Shown here piece after piece: positions 17,626 to 26,563 of a stretch of 64,000 nucleotides of DNA (position 1 is its first letter; each line of letters opens with the position of its first letter). Origin of the DNA: GCA-003244245 sp963822695 (GTDB lineage: Bacteria > Actinomycetota > Actinomycetes > Mycobacteriales > Pseudonocardiaceae); the NCBI GenBank assembly GCA_963822695.1, contig CAWGJH010000021.1:62001-126000 (forward strand), in the 5' to 3' direction. The notes under the pieces were generated by a model. The model was given only the letters and a program-made list of their open reading frames with translations, was not told where the DNA came from and did no database searches. Both the position numbers and the translations under genes were made by a program.

Positions 17626-19025
17626 CCCGGCGAGTCGCGGTGATCGGTGGTGGCTTGGCGGGCATCACCGCGGCGTTGCACTGCGCCGACGCGGGTTGCC
17701 AGGTCACCGTGTTCGAGGCCCGGCCGCAGTTGGGCGGCCTGACCCACTCGTTTCGCCGCGGCGAGCTTCAGGTCGATAACGGTCAGCACGTGTTCCTGCG
17801 CTGCTGCACGTCCTACCGGTCATTACTGCGCCGGCTCGGGGTGGCCGATCGCGTCGAGCTGCAGCCGCGGCTGGCCATCCCGGTCTGCTCGCCTGGTGCC
17901 GGCCGGCCGGTGTGGCTGCGCCGCAGTGCCTTGCCCGCGCCGCTGCACCTGGCCGCCTCGTTACTGCACTACCGCCCGCTGAGCGCCCTGGAACGGGTGC
18001 GGTTCGCGCTGGCCGCCGTCGCGTTACGTCGAGTCGACTCGACGCACCCGGCAACCGACGAGCAGAACTTCGGCACCTGGCTGCGCCAGCACGGGCAGAG
18101 CGACCACGCCATCGCCGCGCTGTGGGAGCTGGTCGGGGTGGCCACCCTGAACTCGCGGGCGGACCAGGCCTCGCTCAGCCTGGCCGCCACGGTGTTCCAG
18201 GAGGGTCTGCTCACCGATGCCGCAGCCGCAGACATCGGCTGGTCCCTGGTGCCGCTGCGGGAGTTGCACGGCGATCCGGCGCTAGCCTGCCTCGGCACGG
18301 CGGGCGTCGAGGTGTGCACCGGCGTCGCGGTGCGGGGCATCGAACCTCGCGGTGGTTCGATTGCCGGCTCGGCCGGCGGTGGTATCCGGAGTGCCGGCTC
18401 GGCCGGTGGTAGCTGGCAGGTCATCACGGATGGTGCCCGCATGGCTGCCGACCAGGTGATTCTGGCTGTGCCGCCCGCCGCGGCGGAACAGCTGCTGCCA
18501 GCGGGCAGCGTCACGTTGCCACCTGGCTGGTCACAGCGGCTGGGCAGCGTCCCCATCGTCAACGTGCACGTGGTGCTCGACCGGCCGGTGCTCGACGAGC
18601 CGTTCATCGCCGGGGTGGACACGCCGGTGCAGTGGGTCTTCGACCGCACCACGCAGTCCGGACTGGACAGCGGGCAGTACCTGGCAGTGTCGCTGTCCGC
18701 CGCAGATGACCTGGTGAACACGCCGACGGCGGCGCTGCGGGCGCAGTTCCTGCCGGAGCTGGCCACGCTGCTGCCCGCCATGCGGGACGCGCAGGTGCGC
18801 GACTTCTTCGTCACCCGGGAACGGCATGCGACGTTCCGGCCGGCCCCCGGCACCGCGGCGCTGCGGCCACCGGCGGTGACCGCTGCCCGGGGGTTGTTCC
18901 TGGCGGGCGCGTGGACCGCCACCGGCTGGCCGGCGACAATGGAGGGCGCCGTGCGCAGCGGCGTCGCGGCCGCCACCGCCTTGCTCGCCCCGAGCGGGGC
19001 GGACGTCCCGGTAGAGGTGGCATGA
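17622..19025 (+). CDS. hpnE: FAD-dependent hydroxysqualene dehydroxylase HpnE
   Basis: 467 residues. The N-terminal Rossmann motif VAVIGGGLAGITAALHCADAG binds FAD; the C-terminal FAD box is LFLAGAWTATGWPATMEGAV. It belongs to the amine-oxidase/phytoene-desaturase-like family that reduces hydroxysqualene to squalene. Start ATG 17622 overlaps the hpnD stop. Around residues 245-263 it carries a short Gly/Ser/Ala-rich stretch made by two copies of a GC-rich 15-mer, probably an in-frame repeat insertion into a loop. Confidence 0.93.
   Translation: MTRRVAVIGGGLAGITAALHCADAGCQVTVFEARPQLGGLTHSFRRGELQVDNGQHVFLRCCTSYRSLLRRLGVADRVELQPRLAIPVCSPGAGRPVWLRRSALPAPLHLAASLLHYRPLSALERVRFALAAVALRRVDSTHPATDEQNFGTWLRQHGQSDHAIAALWELVGVATLNSRADQASLSLAATVFQEGLLTDAAAADIGWSLVPLRELHGDPALACLGTAGVEVCTGVAVRGIEPRGGSIAGSAGGGIRSAGSAGGSWQVITDGARMAADQVILAVPPAAAEQLLPAGSVTLPPGWSQRLGSVPIVNVHVVLDRPVLDEPFIAGVDTPVQWVFDRTTQSGLDSGQYLAVSLSAADDLVNTPTAALRAQFLPELATLLPAMRDAQVRDFFVTRERHATFRPAPGTAALRPPAVTAARGLFLAGAWTATGWPATMEGAVRSGVAAATALLAPSGADVPVEVA
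18362..18410 (+). repeat. In-frame GC-rich repeat in hpnE
   Basis: The 15-mer TGCCGGCTCGGCCGG occurs twice with a 30-base period. Its reverse complement occurs twice in the downstream prenyl synthase gene and a variant near the start of shc. It encodes a Gly/Ser/Ala-rich loop in HpnE and no stop. Confidence 0.7.
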
Positions 19026-20134
19026 TGACCGCTGACGCACTCCTGCCTGCGGAGGCGGTGCCCAGCGCGCTGCGCCGGGCCCGGGACGCCGTGGCGCCCG
19101 CCACGCGGGCTTTCATCGCGCGGCTGGACGACACCAGCGCAGCGATCGCCTCCTACCATCTCGGGTGGACCGATGCCGGTGGCACGCCGACCCCCGGTGG
19201 TGGGGGCGGTGGTGGAAAGGCCGTCCGCCCCGCCCTGGCCACCCTGTCGGCGCAGGCTGCCGGCGCTCCGGCGCAGGTGGGCATCCCCGGCGCGGTCGCC
19301 GTCGAGCTGGTGCACAACTTCTCCCTGGTGCATGACGACGTGATGGACGGCGACACTGAACGCCGGCACCGGCCCACGGTGTGGGCGGTGTGGGGCGCCA
19401 CCAGCGCGATCCTGACCGGCGACGCGCTGCTGGCGCTGGCTCAGGAGGTGCTGCTGGACAGCGCCTCGCCGCACCGGGCCGCCGCCGCCCGGCTGCTCGC
19501 CGAGGCCACCCGCCACCTGATCCGCGGCCAGGTGCAGGACGTGGCGTTCGAGCGGCGCGAGGACGTCACCGTGGCGGAGTGCCTGGACATGGTGTCGGGC
19601 AAGACCGGTGCCCTGCTGTCGGCCAGCGCGGCGATCGGCGCGGTGCTGGCCGGCGCTCCGGCGGAGGTGGTGGACGCGCTGTCCACCTTCGGCGCGCAGC
19701 TGGGCGTCGCGTTCCAGCTCGTTGACGACCTGCTGGGAATCTGGGGAGATCCGGAGATCACCGGCAAGCCGGTGTTCTCCGACCTGCGCTCGCGCAAGAA
19801 GACCCTGCCGGTCACCTACGTGCTCACCCATGGCGGTCCGGCCGGGCGTGAACTGGCCGGTTGGCTGAGCCGGCAATCGGATTCCCGCCGGCAATCCGAC
19901 ACCCGCCGGCCGAGCCGGCAATCCGACACCCGCCGGCCGAGCCGGCAATCCGACACTGGTGAAGCCCGAGCCGCTGACCTCATCGAAGCTGCCGGAGGGC
20001 GGGACTGGGCCGCCGCCGAGGCGCGGCGCCGCGTCATTGCGGCCACCGACGCGCTGGCCGCCGTCCCGATCCCGACCGGCCCGCGCGAGGAGCTGATCGC
20101 GATCGCCCACTTCATTGTCGCTAGGGAGGCCTGA
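19022..20134 (+). CDS. Polyprenyl diphosphate synthase of the hopanoid operon
   Basis: 370 residues of the all-alpha trans-prenyl synthase family. The first Asp-rich motif is HDDVMDGD (about 104-111) and the second DDLLGIWGD. It most likely supplies farnesyl diphosphate to HpnD. Residues about 283-312 contain three copies of SRQSDTRRP-like sequence; the paralogue at 40561-41622 lacks this insertion, so it is an acquired repeat in a loop. A poly-Gly run lies near residue 60. ATG 19022 overlaps the hpnE stop, and its own stop overlaps shc by one base. Confidence 0.92.
   Translation: MMTADALLPAEAVPSALRRARDAVAPATRAFIARLDDTSAAIASYHLGWTDAGGTPTPGGGGGGGKAVRPALATLSAQAAGAPAQVGIPGAVAVELVHNFSLVHDDVMDGDTERRHRPTVWAVWGATSAILTGDALLALAQEVLLDSASPHRAAAARLLAEATRHLIRGQVQDVAFERREDVTVAECLDMVSGKTGALLSASAAIGAVLAGAPAEVVDALSTFGAQLGVAFQLVDDLLGIWGDPEITGKPVFSDLRSRKKTLPVTYVLTHGGPAGRELAGWLSRQSDSRRQSDTRRPSRQSDTRRPSRQSDTGEARAADLIEAAGGRDWAAAEARRRVIAATDALAAVPIPTGPREELIAIAHFIVAREA
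19864..19947 (+). repeat. Tandem 27-nt in-frame repeat in the prenyl synthase gene
   Basis: A 27-base unit containing CCGGCCGAGCCGGCA and AATCCGACACCCGCC is repeated about two and a half times. It includes the reverse complement of the hpnE 15-mer. It adds about 27 residues (RQSDTRRPS units) absent from the paralogue in the geosmin locus. Confidence 0.75.
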
Positions 20135-22089
20135 TGACCCAGACCAGTCCAGCCGGCAGCACAGAGAGCTCGTCGGCTGAGCCGGCAACCAGCCAGCCGC
20201 GCTCGACGGCACAGGCGCTGGCTGCCGCGGTCGCGCACCTGCGCGAGCGGCAGCACGCGGCGGGATGGTGGAAAGGGGAACTGGCCACCAACGTGACCAT
20301 GGACGCGGAGGATCTGCTGCTGCGCGAGTTCCTCGGCATCCGCGGCGCCGGCCAGACCGAGGAGGCCGCCCGGTGGATCCGATCCCAGCAACGGGACGAT
20401 GGCAGCTGGGCAGTGTACCACGGTGGCCCGGGTGACCTGTCCACCACCGTCGAGGCGTGGGTGGCGCTGCGCCTGGCGGGCGAGGCGCCCGATGCCCCGC
20501 ACATGGTGACGGCGGCGGAATTCGTCCGGGACCGGGGGGGCCTGGAGCGCAGCCGGGTGTTCACCCGCATCTGGCTTGCCCTGTTCGGGTTGTGGTCCTG
20601 GGATGAGCTGCCCAACCTGCCGCCAGAGCTGATCTTCTTGCCGTCCTGGTTCCCGCTGAACGTCTATGACTGGGCGTGCTGGGCCCGGCAGACGATCGTG
20701 CCGCTGACCATCGTCAGCACGCTGCGCCCGGTGCGGCCACTGCCATTCGGGGTGGATGAGCTGCGCAGCGGTGCCGCCGCGCCCCGCCCCCGCCGGTCAC
20801 CCGGCCGGCTCTGGACGTGGTCCGGATTCTTCCAGCGGACCGACCGGGTGCTGCATGCCTACGCGCGGCGGCCGGTGCGCCCGTTGCGGCGGGCGGCACT
20901 GCGCCGCGCCGCGGAGTGGATCCTGGCCCGGCAAGAGGCGGACGGCTGTTGGGGCGGCATCCAGCCGCCGTGGGTGTATTCCCTGCTCGCCCTGCACCTG
21001 CTGGGCTACTCCCTCGATCACCCGTCGGTCCGGGCCGGGATCGCGGGGCTGGACGGGTTCATCATCCGCGAGCGCACCCCAGACGGGTGGGTCCGGCGGT
21101 TGGAAGCGTGCCAGTCCCCGGTCTGGGACACCGGGCTGGCCGTGACCGCGCTGCTCGACGCGGGAGTTCCGGCTGACGACCCCGCCGTGGTCCGGGCCGC
21201 CGACTGGCTGCTCGGCGAGGAAATCCGGGTGCGTGGTGACTGGGCGGTCCGCCGGCCGGCACTCGCCCCGGGTGGTTGGGCTTTCGAGTTCCACAACGAC
21301 ACCTATCCCGACACCGACGACACCGCCGAGGTCGTGCTCGCGCTGCGCAGAGTCCCGCTGGCGGATCGCAGCGCGCTTGATCGCGGGGTGGCCTGGCTGA
21401 TCGGCATGCAATCCTGGGACGGCGGCTGGGGCGCCTTCGACGCTGATAACACCCGGACGCTGTGCACGAAGCTGCCGTTCTGCGATTTCGGCGCGGTGAT
21501 CGACCCGCCGTCGGCGGATGTGACGGCGCACATCATCGAGGCGCTGGCCGCCGAGGGGCTGGCCGCGGGCGCGGCCTGCCGGCGAGGCGTGGAATGGCTG
21601 CTCGCCGCGCAGGAGCCCGACGGGTCCTGGTTCGGACGGTGGGGCGCGAACTACGTCTACGGCACCGGCGCGGTGGTACCCGCGCTGATCGCCGCCGGGG
21701 TGGGTGCTGATTCCCTGTGCGTGCGGCGGGCGGTGCGGTGGCTTCAGGGCCACCAGAATGACGACGGCGGGTGGGGCGAGAACTTGCGCTCCTATGTGGA
21801 CCGCGCCTGGGCCGGCCGGGGCGAGTCGACGGCCTCGCAGACCGCGTGGGCGCTGCTGGCGCTGCTCGCAGCCGGCGAGCGATCGGACGCCGTCGAGCGG
21901 GGCGAGCGATCAGACGCCGTCGAGCGCGGGGTGCGGTGGTTGTGCGACACCCAGCGCCCGGACGGGTCGTGGGACGAGCCGCAGTTCACCGGCACCGGGT
22001 TCCCCCGCGACTTCTACCTCAACTACCACCTGTACCGGATGGTGTTCCCGATCAGCGCGCTGGGCCGGTACCTGCACGGTGCACCATGA
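20134..22089 (+). CDS. shc: Squalene-hopene cyclase
   Basis: 651 residues, normal for the class II triterpene cyclase that converts squalene to hopene/hopanol. The catalytic DxDD motif is in YPDTDDTAEVV (about 390-400). Several QW repeats are visible (QQRDDGSWAVYHG, QSWDGGWGAF, QEPDGSWFGRWG, QNDDGGWGE, QRPDGSWDEPQFTGTGFP). It is a monotopic membrane enzyme. A 27-base tandem duplication adds a second GERSDAVER block near residue 583. It overlaps both neighbours (TGATG and ATGA). Confidence 0.97.
   Translation: MTQTSPAGSTESSSAEPATSQPRSTAQALAAAVAHLRERQHAAGWWKGELATNVTMDAEDLLLREFLGIRGAGQTEEAARWIRSQQRDDGSWAVYHGGPGDLSTTVEAWVALRLAGEAPDAPHMVTAAEFVRDRGGLERSRVFTRIWLALFGLWSWDELPNLPPELIFLPSWFPLNVYDWACWARQTIVPLTIVSTLRPVRPLPFGVDELRSGAAAPRPRRSPGRLWTWSGFFQRTDRVLHAYARRPVRPLRRAALRRAAEWILARQEADGCWGGIQPPWVYSLLALHLLGYSLDHPSVRAGIAGLDGFIIRERTPDGWVRRLEACQSPVWDTGLAVTALLDAGVPADDPAVVRAADWLLGEEIRVRGDWAVRRPALAPGGWAFEFHNDTYPDTDDTAEVVLALRRVPLADRSALDRGVAWLIGMQSWDGGWGAFDADNTRTLCTKLPFCDFGAVIDPPSADVTAHIIEALAAEGLAAGAACRRGVEWLLAAQEPDGSWFGRWGANYVYGTGAVVPALIAAGVGADSLCVRRAVRWLQGHQNDDGGWGENLRSYVDRAWAGRGESTASQTAWALLALLAAGERSDAVERGERSDAVERGVRWLCDTQRPDGSWDEPQFTGTGFPRDFYLNYHLYRMVFPISALGRYLHGAP
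21874..21927 (+). repeat. 27-nt tandem duplication within shc
   Basis: Two adjacent 27-base units differ at two positions and duplicate GERSDAVER in frame. It lies between QW motifs in a likely surface loop. Confidence 0.85.
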
Positions 22090-22991
22090 GCCGAACCGTG
22101 CTGTGCACCCCACTGCGCGTCGAACAGGCCGCGTTGCGCCGGGCAGGGCGCGCCATGCGGCTGGTGCACACCGGGATGGGGCCGCGACGCGCGGCGGCCA
22201 CCGCGGCGTCGCTGTCTTCGAACGCCGATCCGGTGCTGGTCGCCGGGGTCGGTGGCGGCCTAGAGCCGCAGGTCCGGCCAGGCGACGTGGTGGTGGCCAG
22301 CGAGGTCCGCGACGCGACTCGAGCCGACCACGCGCTCCGCTCGCCGTCGGCGCCGTTGCTGGCCGGAGCGCTGCGGCGGCTTGGCCTGACCGTGCACATC
22401 GGCCCCATCAGCTCCGTCTCCCGGATCGCTCGGGCGCTGGTCGCGGATGGCTCGCTCGCGGTGGACATGGAGTCGGCCCAGCTGGCCAGTGCGGGTGTCC
22501 CGTTCGCTGTGGTCCGCGCCATCGTGGACACGATCGATCATCCGCTGTGGCAGGTCGGCACGCTGCACCGGGGGGTGAGTGCGTTGCGGACCCTGCGGGC
22601 GTGCCGGCCCGCGCTGGAATGGTGGGCGGCCGCGACGGGCCCCCGTGAGGTCCTGCTCGCCGCACCGCGTTCATCCTGCGCGGGTGTCGCCCGGGCGATC
22701 TCCGGTCAGGTGGACCTGGTGTTGGTGGCCGGCTCTCCCCACTCGGTGCGCCTGATGGAGGTCGCGCAGCGGGAGGGTGTGCCGGCGTACCTGGTCGAGG
22801 ATGTCAGTGAGATCGATCTGAGCGCCTTGGCGGGCACGAGGCGGCTGGGCATCATCGCCGGTGCCTCGGCGCCACCGCATCTGGTGGATCAGATCGTGCA
22901 CTGCCTGGGCGGCCTCGGCCCGGTCAGCACGGTCGAATCGCGGTTGATCGAGGAGGACGTCACCGTTGCGCTACCCCGAGAGGTGGTCTGA
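22086..22991 (+). CDS. hpnG: HpnG-type nucleoside phosphorylase fused to an IspH-like domain
   Basis: 301 residues in two parts. Residues 1 to about 180 are a purine-nucleoside-phosphorylase/MTAN-like domain (AGVGGGLEPQVRPGDVVVAS; VDMESAQLA with the catalytic Glu/Asp) matching HpnG, which removes adenine from adenosylhopane. Residues about 188-300 resemble two joined pieces of IspH: the first-cysteine loop (LLAAPRSSCAGVARAI, Cys198) and the C-terminal third (VAGSPHSVRLMEVAQREG; GIIAGASAPPHLVDQI; EDVTVALP). The central IspH domain and its other cluster cysteines are missing, so a 3-Cys [4Fe-4S] site cannot form. The full IspH at 39546-40505 aligns clearly with it. Confidence 0.88.
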   Translation: MSRTVLCTPLRVEQAALRRAGRAMRLVHTGMGPRRAAATAASLSSNADPVLVAGVGGGLEPQVRPGDVVVASEVRDATRADHALRSPSAPLLAGALRRLGLTVHIGPISSVSRIARALVADGSLAVDMESAQLASAGVPFAVVRAIVDTIDHPLWQVGTLHRGVSALRTLRACRPALEWWAAATGPREVLLAAPRSSCAGVARAISGQVDLVLVAGSPHSVRLMEVAQREGVPAYLVEDVSEIDLSALAGTRRLGIIAGASAPPHLVDQIVHCLGGLGPVSTVESRLIEEDVTVALPREVV

Positions 22992-22993
22992 GC

Positions 22994-23998
22994 ATGCCCA
23001 TGCCCTTGCGTCAATCCCTGAAGTTGGGCGGGTTCCTGCTCAAGCAGAAGCTGTTGCGCCGGGAGCGCTTCGCCCTGCTGGTCGAGCTGGAGCCGCTGTT
23101 CGCGTGCAACCTCAAGTGCGGCGGCTGCGGCAAGATCCAACAGCCGGCTGCGCTGCTCAAGCAGCGGATGCCCCTCGAGCAGGCGATCGCCGCCGTCGAG
23201 GAGTGCGGCGCGCCGATGGTCTCCATCGCCGGTGGCGAACCGCTGATGCACCCGCAGATCGACGAGCTGACCCGGCAACTGCTGGCCCGCAAGAAGATCG
23301 TCTTCTTGTGTACCAACGCCTTACTGCTGCCGAAGCACCTGCACAAGTTCGCACCCCACCGCGACTTCGCCTGGATGGTGCACATCGACGGCTTGCGCGA
23401 GCGGCACGACGCATCCGTGCGCAAGGCAGGGGGCTTCGACGCCGCGGTCGAGGCGATCCGCCAGGCCCAGGACGCCGGTTTCCGGGTGATGACCAACACG
23501 ACGTTCTTCAATAATGACACTCCGCACGATGTCATTGAGGTGCTCGACTACCTCAATGACGAGCTCGGCGTGGACAACATGCAGATCTCCCCGGCCTACG
23601 CCTATGGCAAGGCGCCCGACCAGGAGCACTGGCTGGGTGTGGATCAGACCCGCGAGCTGTTCGCGAAGGCGTTCGGCGAAGGGCGGCGCAAGCGCTGGCG
23701 GCTCAACCACTCCCCGATCTTCCTGGACTTCCTGGAAGGCAAGCGGGAGCTGGCCTGCACCGCGTGGGGCATCCCGTCGTACTCCCTGCTGGGCTGGCAG
23801 CGTCCCTGCTACCTGCTCGACGACGGCTACGCGGCGACCTACGCCGAGCTGCTCAACCACACCGACTGGTCGGCATTCGGCCGCGGGCGTGACCCGCGGT
23901 GTGCCAACTGCATGGCGCACTGCGGCTACGAGCCCACCGCGGTGGTCGCTACCATGGGTTCGCTGCGGGAATCCCTGCGCGCCGCCGTCGGCGGCTGA
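22994..23998 (+). CDS. hpnH: Adenosyl-hopene transferase HpnH (radical SAM)
   Basis: 334 residues. The radical SAM motif is ACNLKCGGCGK (Cys38, Cys42, Cys45), with the SAM-binding SIAGGEPLMHP strand at about 77. A C-terminal CANCMAHCGYEP cluster is the usual HpnH tail. The enzyme joins the 5'-deoxyadenosyl radical to hopene, giving adenosylhopane, the substrate of HpnG immediately upstream. Last gene of the operon. No hpnO, hpnI or hpnJ is visible, so side-chain processing beyond ribosylhopane is encoded elsewhere or absent. Confidence 0.96.
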   Translation: MPMPLRQSLKLGGFLLKQKLLRRERFALLVELEPLFACNLKCGGCGKIQQPAALLKQRMPLEQAIAAVEECGAPMVSIAGGEPLMHPQIDELTRQLLARKKIVFLCTNALLLPKHLHKFAPHRDFAWMVHIDGLRERHDASVRKAGGFDAAVEAIRQAQDAGFRVMTNTTFFNNDTPHDVIEVLDYLNDELGVDNMQISPAYAYGKAPDQEHWLGVDQTRELFAKAFGEGRRKRWRLNHSPIFLDFLEGKRELACTAWGIPSYSLLGWQRPCYLLDDGYAATYAELLNHTDWSAFGRGRDPRCANCMAHCGYEPTAVVATMGSLRESLRAAVGG

Positions 23999-24197
23999 CA
24001 GTTGGGGACACCAAGAGCTTCCGGCTGCTCCAGGAGCAGCCGTCGTTTCTGAGGCCACCCAGAGACGCGGAGTCCGCACAGCAACACGGATGAAGCAACG
24101 TGCCAGAAGCGTCTCGTCACAGGATCGGCGACCGCTCCTCGCGTAGTACCGCGTGGCGTAACCGATCTTGTCGGTGTCCGCGCCTATCCTGTGTCAC

Positions 24198-24992
24198 GTG
24201 GGTGATAAGAGCTCGATCGAGTGGACCGAGGCCACCTGGAACCCGACGACGGGCTGCGACCGCATCTCCCGGGGCTGCGATCACTGCTATGCGTTGACTT
24301 TGGCGAAGCGGTTGAAGGCGATGGGCAATGCGAAGTACCAGACTGACGGCGACCCGCGGACATCGGGTCCGGGCTTCGGGGTGGCGGTGCACCCGGACAC
24401 GCTGGACCTGCCGTTGCGATGGCGGGAACCGCGCATCGTGTTCGTCAACTCGATGAGTGACCTATTCCATGCGCGGGTCCCGGACGAGTTCATCCTTCGC
24501 GTTTTCGCGGTGATGCAGGCGACGCCTCGGCACACCTACCAGGTGTTGACAAAGCGCTCACCGCGGCTGCGGCGCCTCGCGCCCCTGCTGCCTTGGCCCG
24601 AGAACGTGTGGATGGGCGTGAGTGTGGAGGATGACGACCACGTGCGCCGGGTTGACGACCTTCGCCACGTGCCGGCGGCTGTGCGCTTCGTCTCCGCCGA
24701 GCCGCTACTTGGCCCGCTGTCGAGCCTGGATCTCAAGGGCGTCGACTGGCTGATCGCGGGCGGGGAAAGTGGGCACCAGGCTCGCCCGGTGGATGCCTCG
24801 TGGGTGACGGAGCTGCGGGACGCCTGCGCGAACGCGGACGTCGCGTTTTTCTTCAAGCAGTGGGGCGGGCGTACGCCCAAGGCGGGCGGCCGGGATCTGG
24901 AGGGCCGGACGTGGGATGCCCTGCCGCTGGCGCATCCCCGCTGGCCGCTGGCCAACCAGGTCAAGCGACCGCAGCATCCGGCTGCCGTGTGA
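24198..24992 (+). CDS. DUF5131 (phage Gp37/Gp68-like) three-Cys protein
   Basis: 264 residues. Near the N terminus is the signature IEWTEATWNPTTGC, followed by two more cysteines (CDRISRGCDHCYA; Cys20, Cys27, Cys30), the three-Cys motif of the phage Gp37/Gp68 family. A related fold to radical SAM enzymes has been suggested for it; no activity is known to me. GTG 24198 is the start because the signature begins directly after it. It is followed 16 bases later by TcmP, its characteristic partner. Confidence 0.88.
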   Translation: MGDKSSIEWTEATWNPTTGCDRISRGCDHCYALTLAKRLKAMGNAKYQTDGDPRTSGPGFGVAVHPDTLDLPLRWREPRIVFVNSMSDLFHARVPDEFILRVFAVMQATPRHTYQVLTKRSPRLRRLAPLLPWPENVWMGVSVEDDDHVRRVDDLRHVPAAVRFVSAEPLLGPLSSLDLKGVDWLIAGGESGHQARPVDASWVTELRDACANADVAFFFKQWGGRTPKAGGRDLEGRTWDALPLAHPRWPLANQVKRPQHPAAV

Positions 24993-25008
24993 GGGGGGGC
25001 CAGGGACG

Positions 25009-26004
25009 GTGGCGGAACGGCCATGGGGCTTCTGGACCGAGAGCAAGCTTGACATGCTCTCGGCGTACCTGCCGGCTTTCACCACCGCGAGCAAGAAGGC
25101 TCCCAGCACGGTCTACCTGGACCTGTTCGCTGGCCAGGCCACGAACGTCAGCCGGGACACCGGCAGGCCGATCGAAGGCAGTCTGCTGCGCGCTTTGCAG
25201 ACCAAGCCACCTTTCACTGTGGTGCGCGGGTTCGAGCTTCGGCACAAGCGGGCGCAAAGCCTCCAGGATGCCTTCCGGGCCGAGTTTCCAAACCGTGATG
25301 TGGTCGTGCACGCCGGGGACGTGCACGACGCCCTGCAGTCGGCGCTGGCCGCCCTCGCGGCGTACCGACGCTCACCGACGTTCGCCTTCATCGACCCGGA
25401 CGGCGTCGAGGCCCGTTGGAAACTGCTGGAGGCGCTAGCCACGCACAAGGCGCCCACATCAACGAAGGTCGAGCTGTTCCTGCTCCTCGCCTCCCCACAG
25501 ATTGTGCGAGTTGTCAACGACAGCCTTGACCTACACGATCTAGAACATGCTAAGCAGCAGATCACCGAGCTGTTCGGATCGACCGATTGGCGCCCGATCC
25601 TCAACGGGCGCCAATCGGGTGCGCTCGACGCGGAACGTACCCGCGACGAGTTGACCAATCTCATGCGGTGGCGGCTGGAGAAGACGCTGGGCTACGGGTT
25701 TACCCACACTCTGCGTTTGACCAACGTCTACGGCGTCCCGCTCTACGACATGATCTTCGCTACCGACCACGCGATCGGCGACAAGATCATGAGGTCGGTG
25801 TATCAGAAGGCCGCGGAACGGTTCCCTAAGATGCGGCAGGAGGCGCGCGCCCGCCGCCGAGATCGCAAGGAGCAGGAGTCCGGCTTCACCCCACTGTTCA
25901 CGCATGCGGAGCTGGTCCAAGACGCGCCGTTACGCGCCCATGAGTCCTACCAGTACGCTCCGCCGGTTCCGCCGTATGGCCAGACCGTCCGGGACCCGGG
26001 CTAA
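25009..26004 (+). CDS. tcmP: Three-Cys-motif partner protein TcmP
   Basis: 331 residues, the usual TcmP length. It opens with GFWTESKLDMLSAYL and contains VYLDLFAGQATN (about 37-48), which resembles a methyltransferase motif I strand, and TFAFIDPDGVEARW (about 121-134), resembling motif IV. TcmP proteins occur almost only beside three-Cys (DUF5131) genes, as here; their biochemical role is undescribed. The start GTG 25009 follows a G-rich ribosome site. A strong internal hairpin (25584-25617) lies within the gene. The pair sits at the left edge of an accessory region. Confidence 0.85.
   Translation: MAERPWGFWTESKLDMLSAYLPAFTTASKKAPSTVYLDLFAGQATNVSRDTGRPIEGSLLRALQTKPPFTVVRGFELRHKRAQSLQDAFRAEFPNRDVVVHAGDVHDALQSALAALAAYRRSPTFAFIDPDGVEARWKLLEALATHKAPTSTKVELFLLLASPQIVRVVNDSLDLHDLEHAKQQITELFGSTDWRPILNGRQSGALDAERTRDELTNLMRWRLEKTLGYGFTHTLRLTNVYGVPLYDMIFATDHAIGDKIMRSVYQKAAERFPKMRQEARARRRDRKEQESGFTPLFTHAELVQDAPLRAHESYQYAPPVPPYGQTVRDPG
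25584..25617. repeat. Intragenic hairpin in tcmP
   Basis: A 13-base perfect stem (CGATTGGCGCCCG and its complement) encloses an 8-base loop within coding sequence. It may be chance or an mRNA structure. Confidence 0.6.
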
Positions 26005-26235
26005 TTACTTCCGACGTGCGTTGAGTGTCGTGGCGGTACCGGATGTGGTGCATCCCGAGTCTGGTGATTGCGCGGGTTTCTTCGACGCTGTCGAGCTGGG
26101 CACTGCCCTGTCATTGGCGATCAGAGCGTCATAGCCCGCTCACCCCAGCAGTCTTGCCACGGTAGCGGGCACCAAGAGAAATCAAGGCGTTTCCTAGCAG
26201 TCCCGTCACCGACAACTACCTGCGGGCCAGTCGGA

Positions 26236-26379
26236 TTATCGAGCCTGCCGAGACCGATCAAGCAGCACGACCTCCGCACTGAACTCCTCGATCGCGCAGC
26301 GTTCGGCATCCAGCGCCTCATGCAACGACCGCAGATCACCCCGATACCGGTCACCATGCTCGCTGTCCGCCGGACTCAC
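26236..26379 (-). CDS. Possible small protein or gene remnant
   Basis: A 47-residue frame from GTG 26379 reads as a charged helix (RYRGDLRSLHEALDAERC, then AIEEFSAEVVLLDRSRQAR) with a protein-like acid/base pattern. No ribosome site is seen, and the frame could be the tail of a lost gene. The surrounding 26005-26490 has no other supported gene. Confidence 0.3.
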   Translation of the reverse strand: MSPADSEHGDRYRGDLRSLHEALDAERCAIEEFSAEVVLLDRSRQAR

Positions 26380-26489
26380 GGCCGGCAAGCATGCGGATCC
26401 CAACGGTGCAGCGCCTCTGAGCAGCGCAGACTCAGAACAAGATCAACTCATGGCCCTTTTTGGGCTTACCTTGGCCGCACCCCAGCAGG

Positions 26490-26528
26490 CGCTCGAAAAG
26501 TGGACCTCCCACGGTTTTGGTCGGTCTC
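26490..26528 (-). repeat. Solitary end of the 31322-31520 inverted-repeat element
   Basis: About 37 bases, from GCGCTCGAAAAG through CCCACGGTTTTGG to GGTCTCC, match one end of the element at 31322-31520 (reverse orientation), including about a dozen bases inside its terminal repeat, with one mismatch. It is therefore a remnant of a second copy, not just a shared recombination site. Confidence 0.7.
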
Positions 26529-26563
26529 CGAGGCGTGCGGTGAAGTAATCCAACACAAAGGCT

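Noticed and set aside
17969..20212. A 747-residue antisense frame in the hopanoid operon
   Set aside because: It is a high-GC shadow of hpnE and the prenyl synthase, both of which have clear family motifs on the plus strand.
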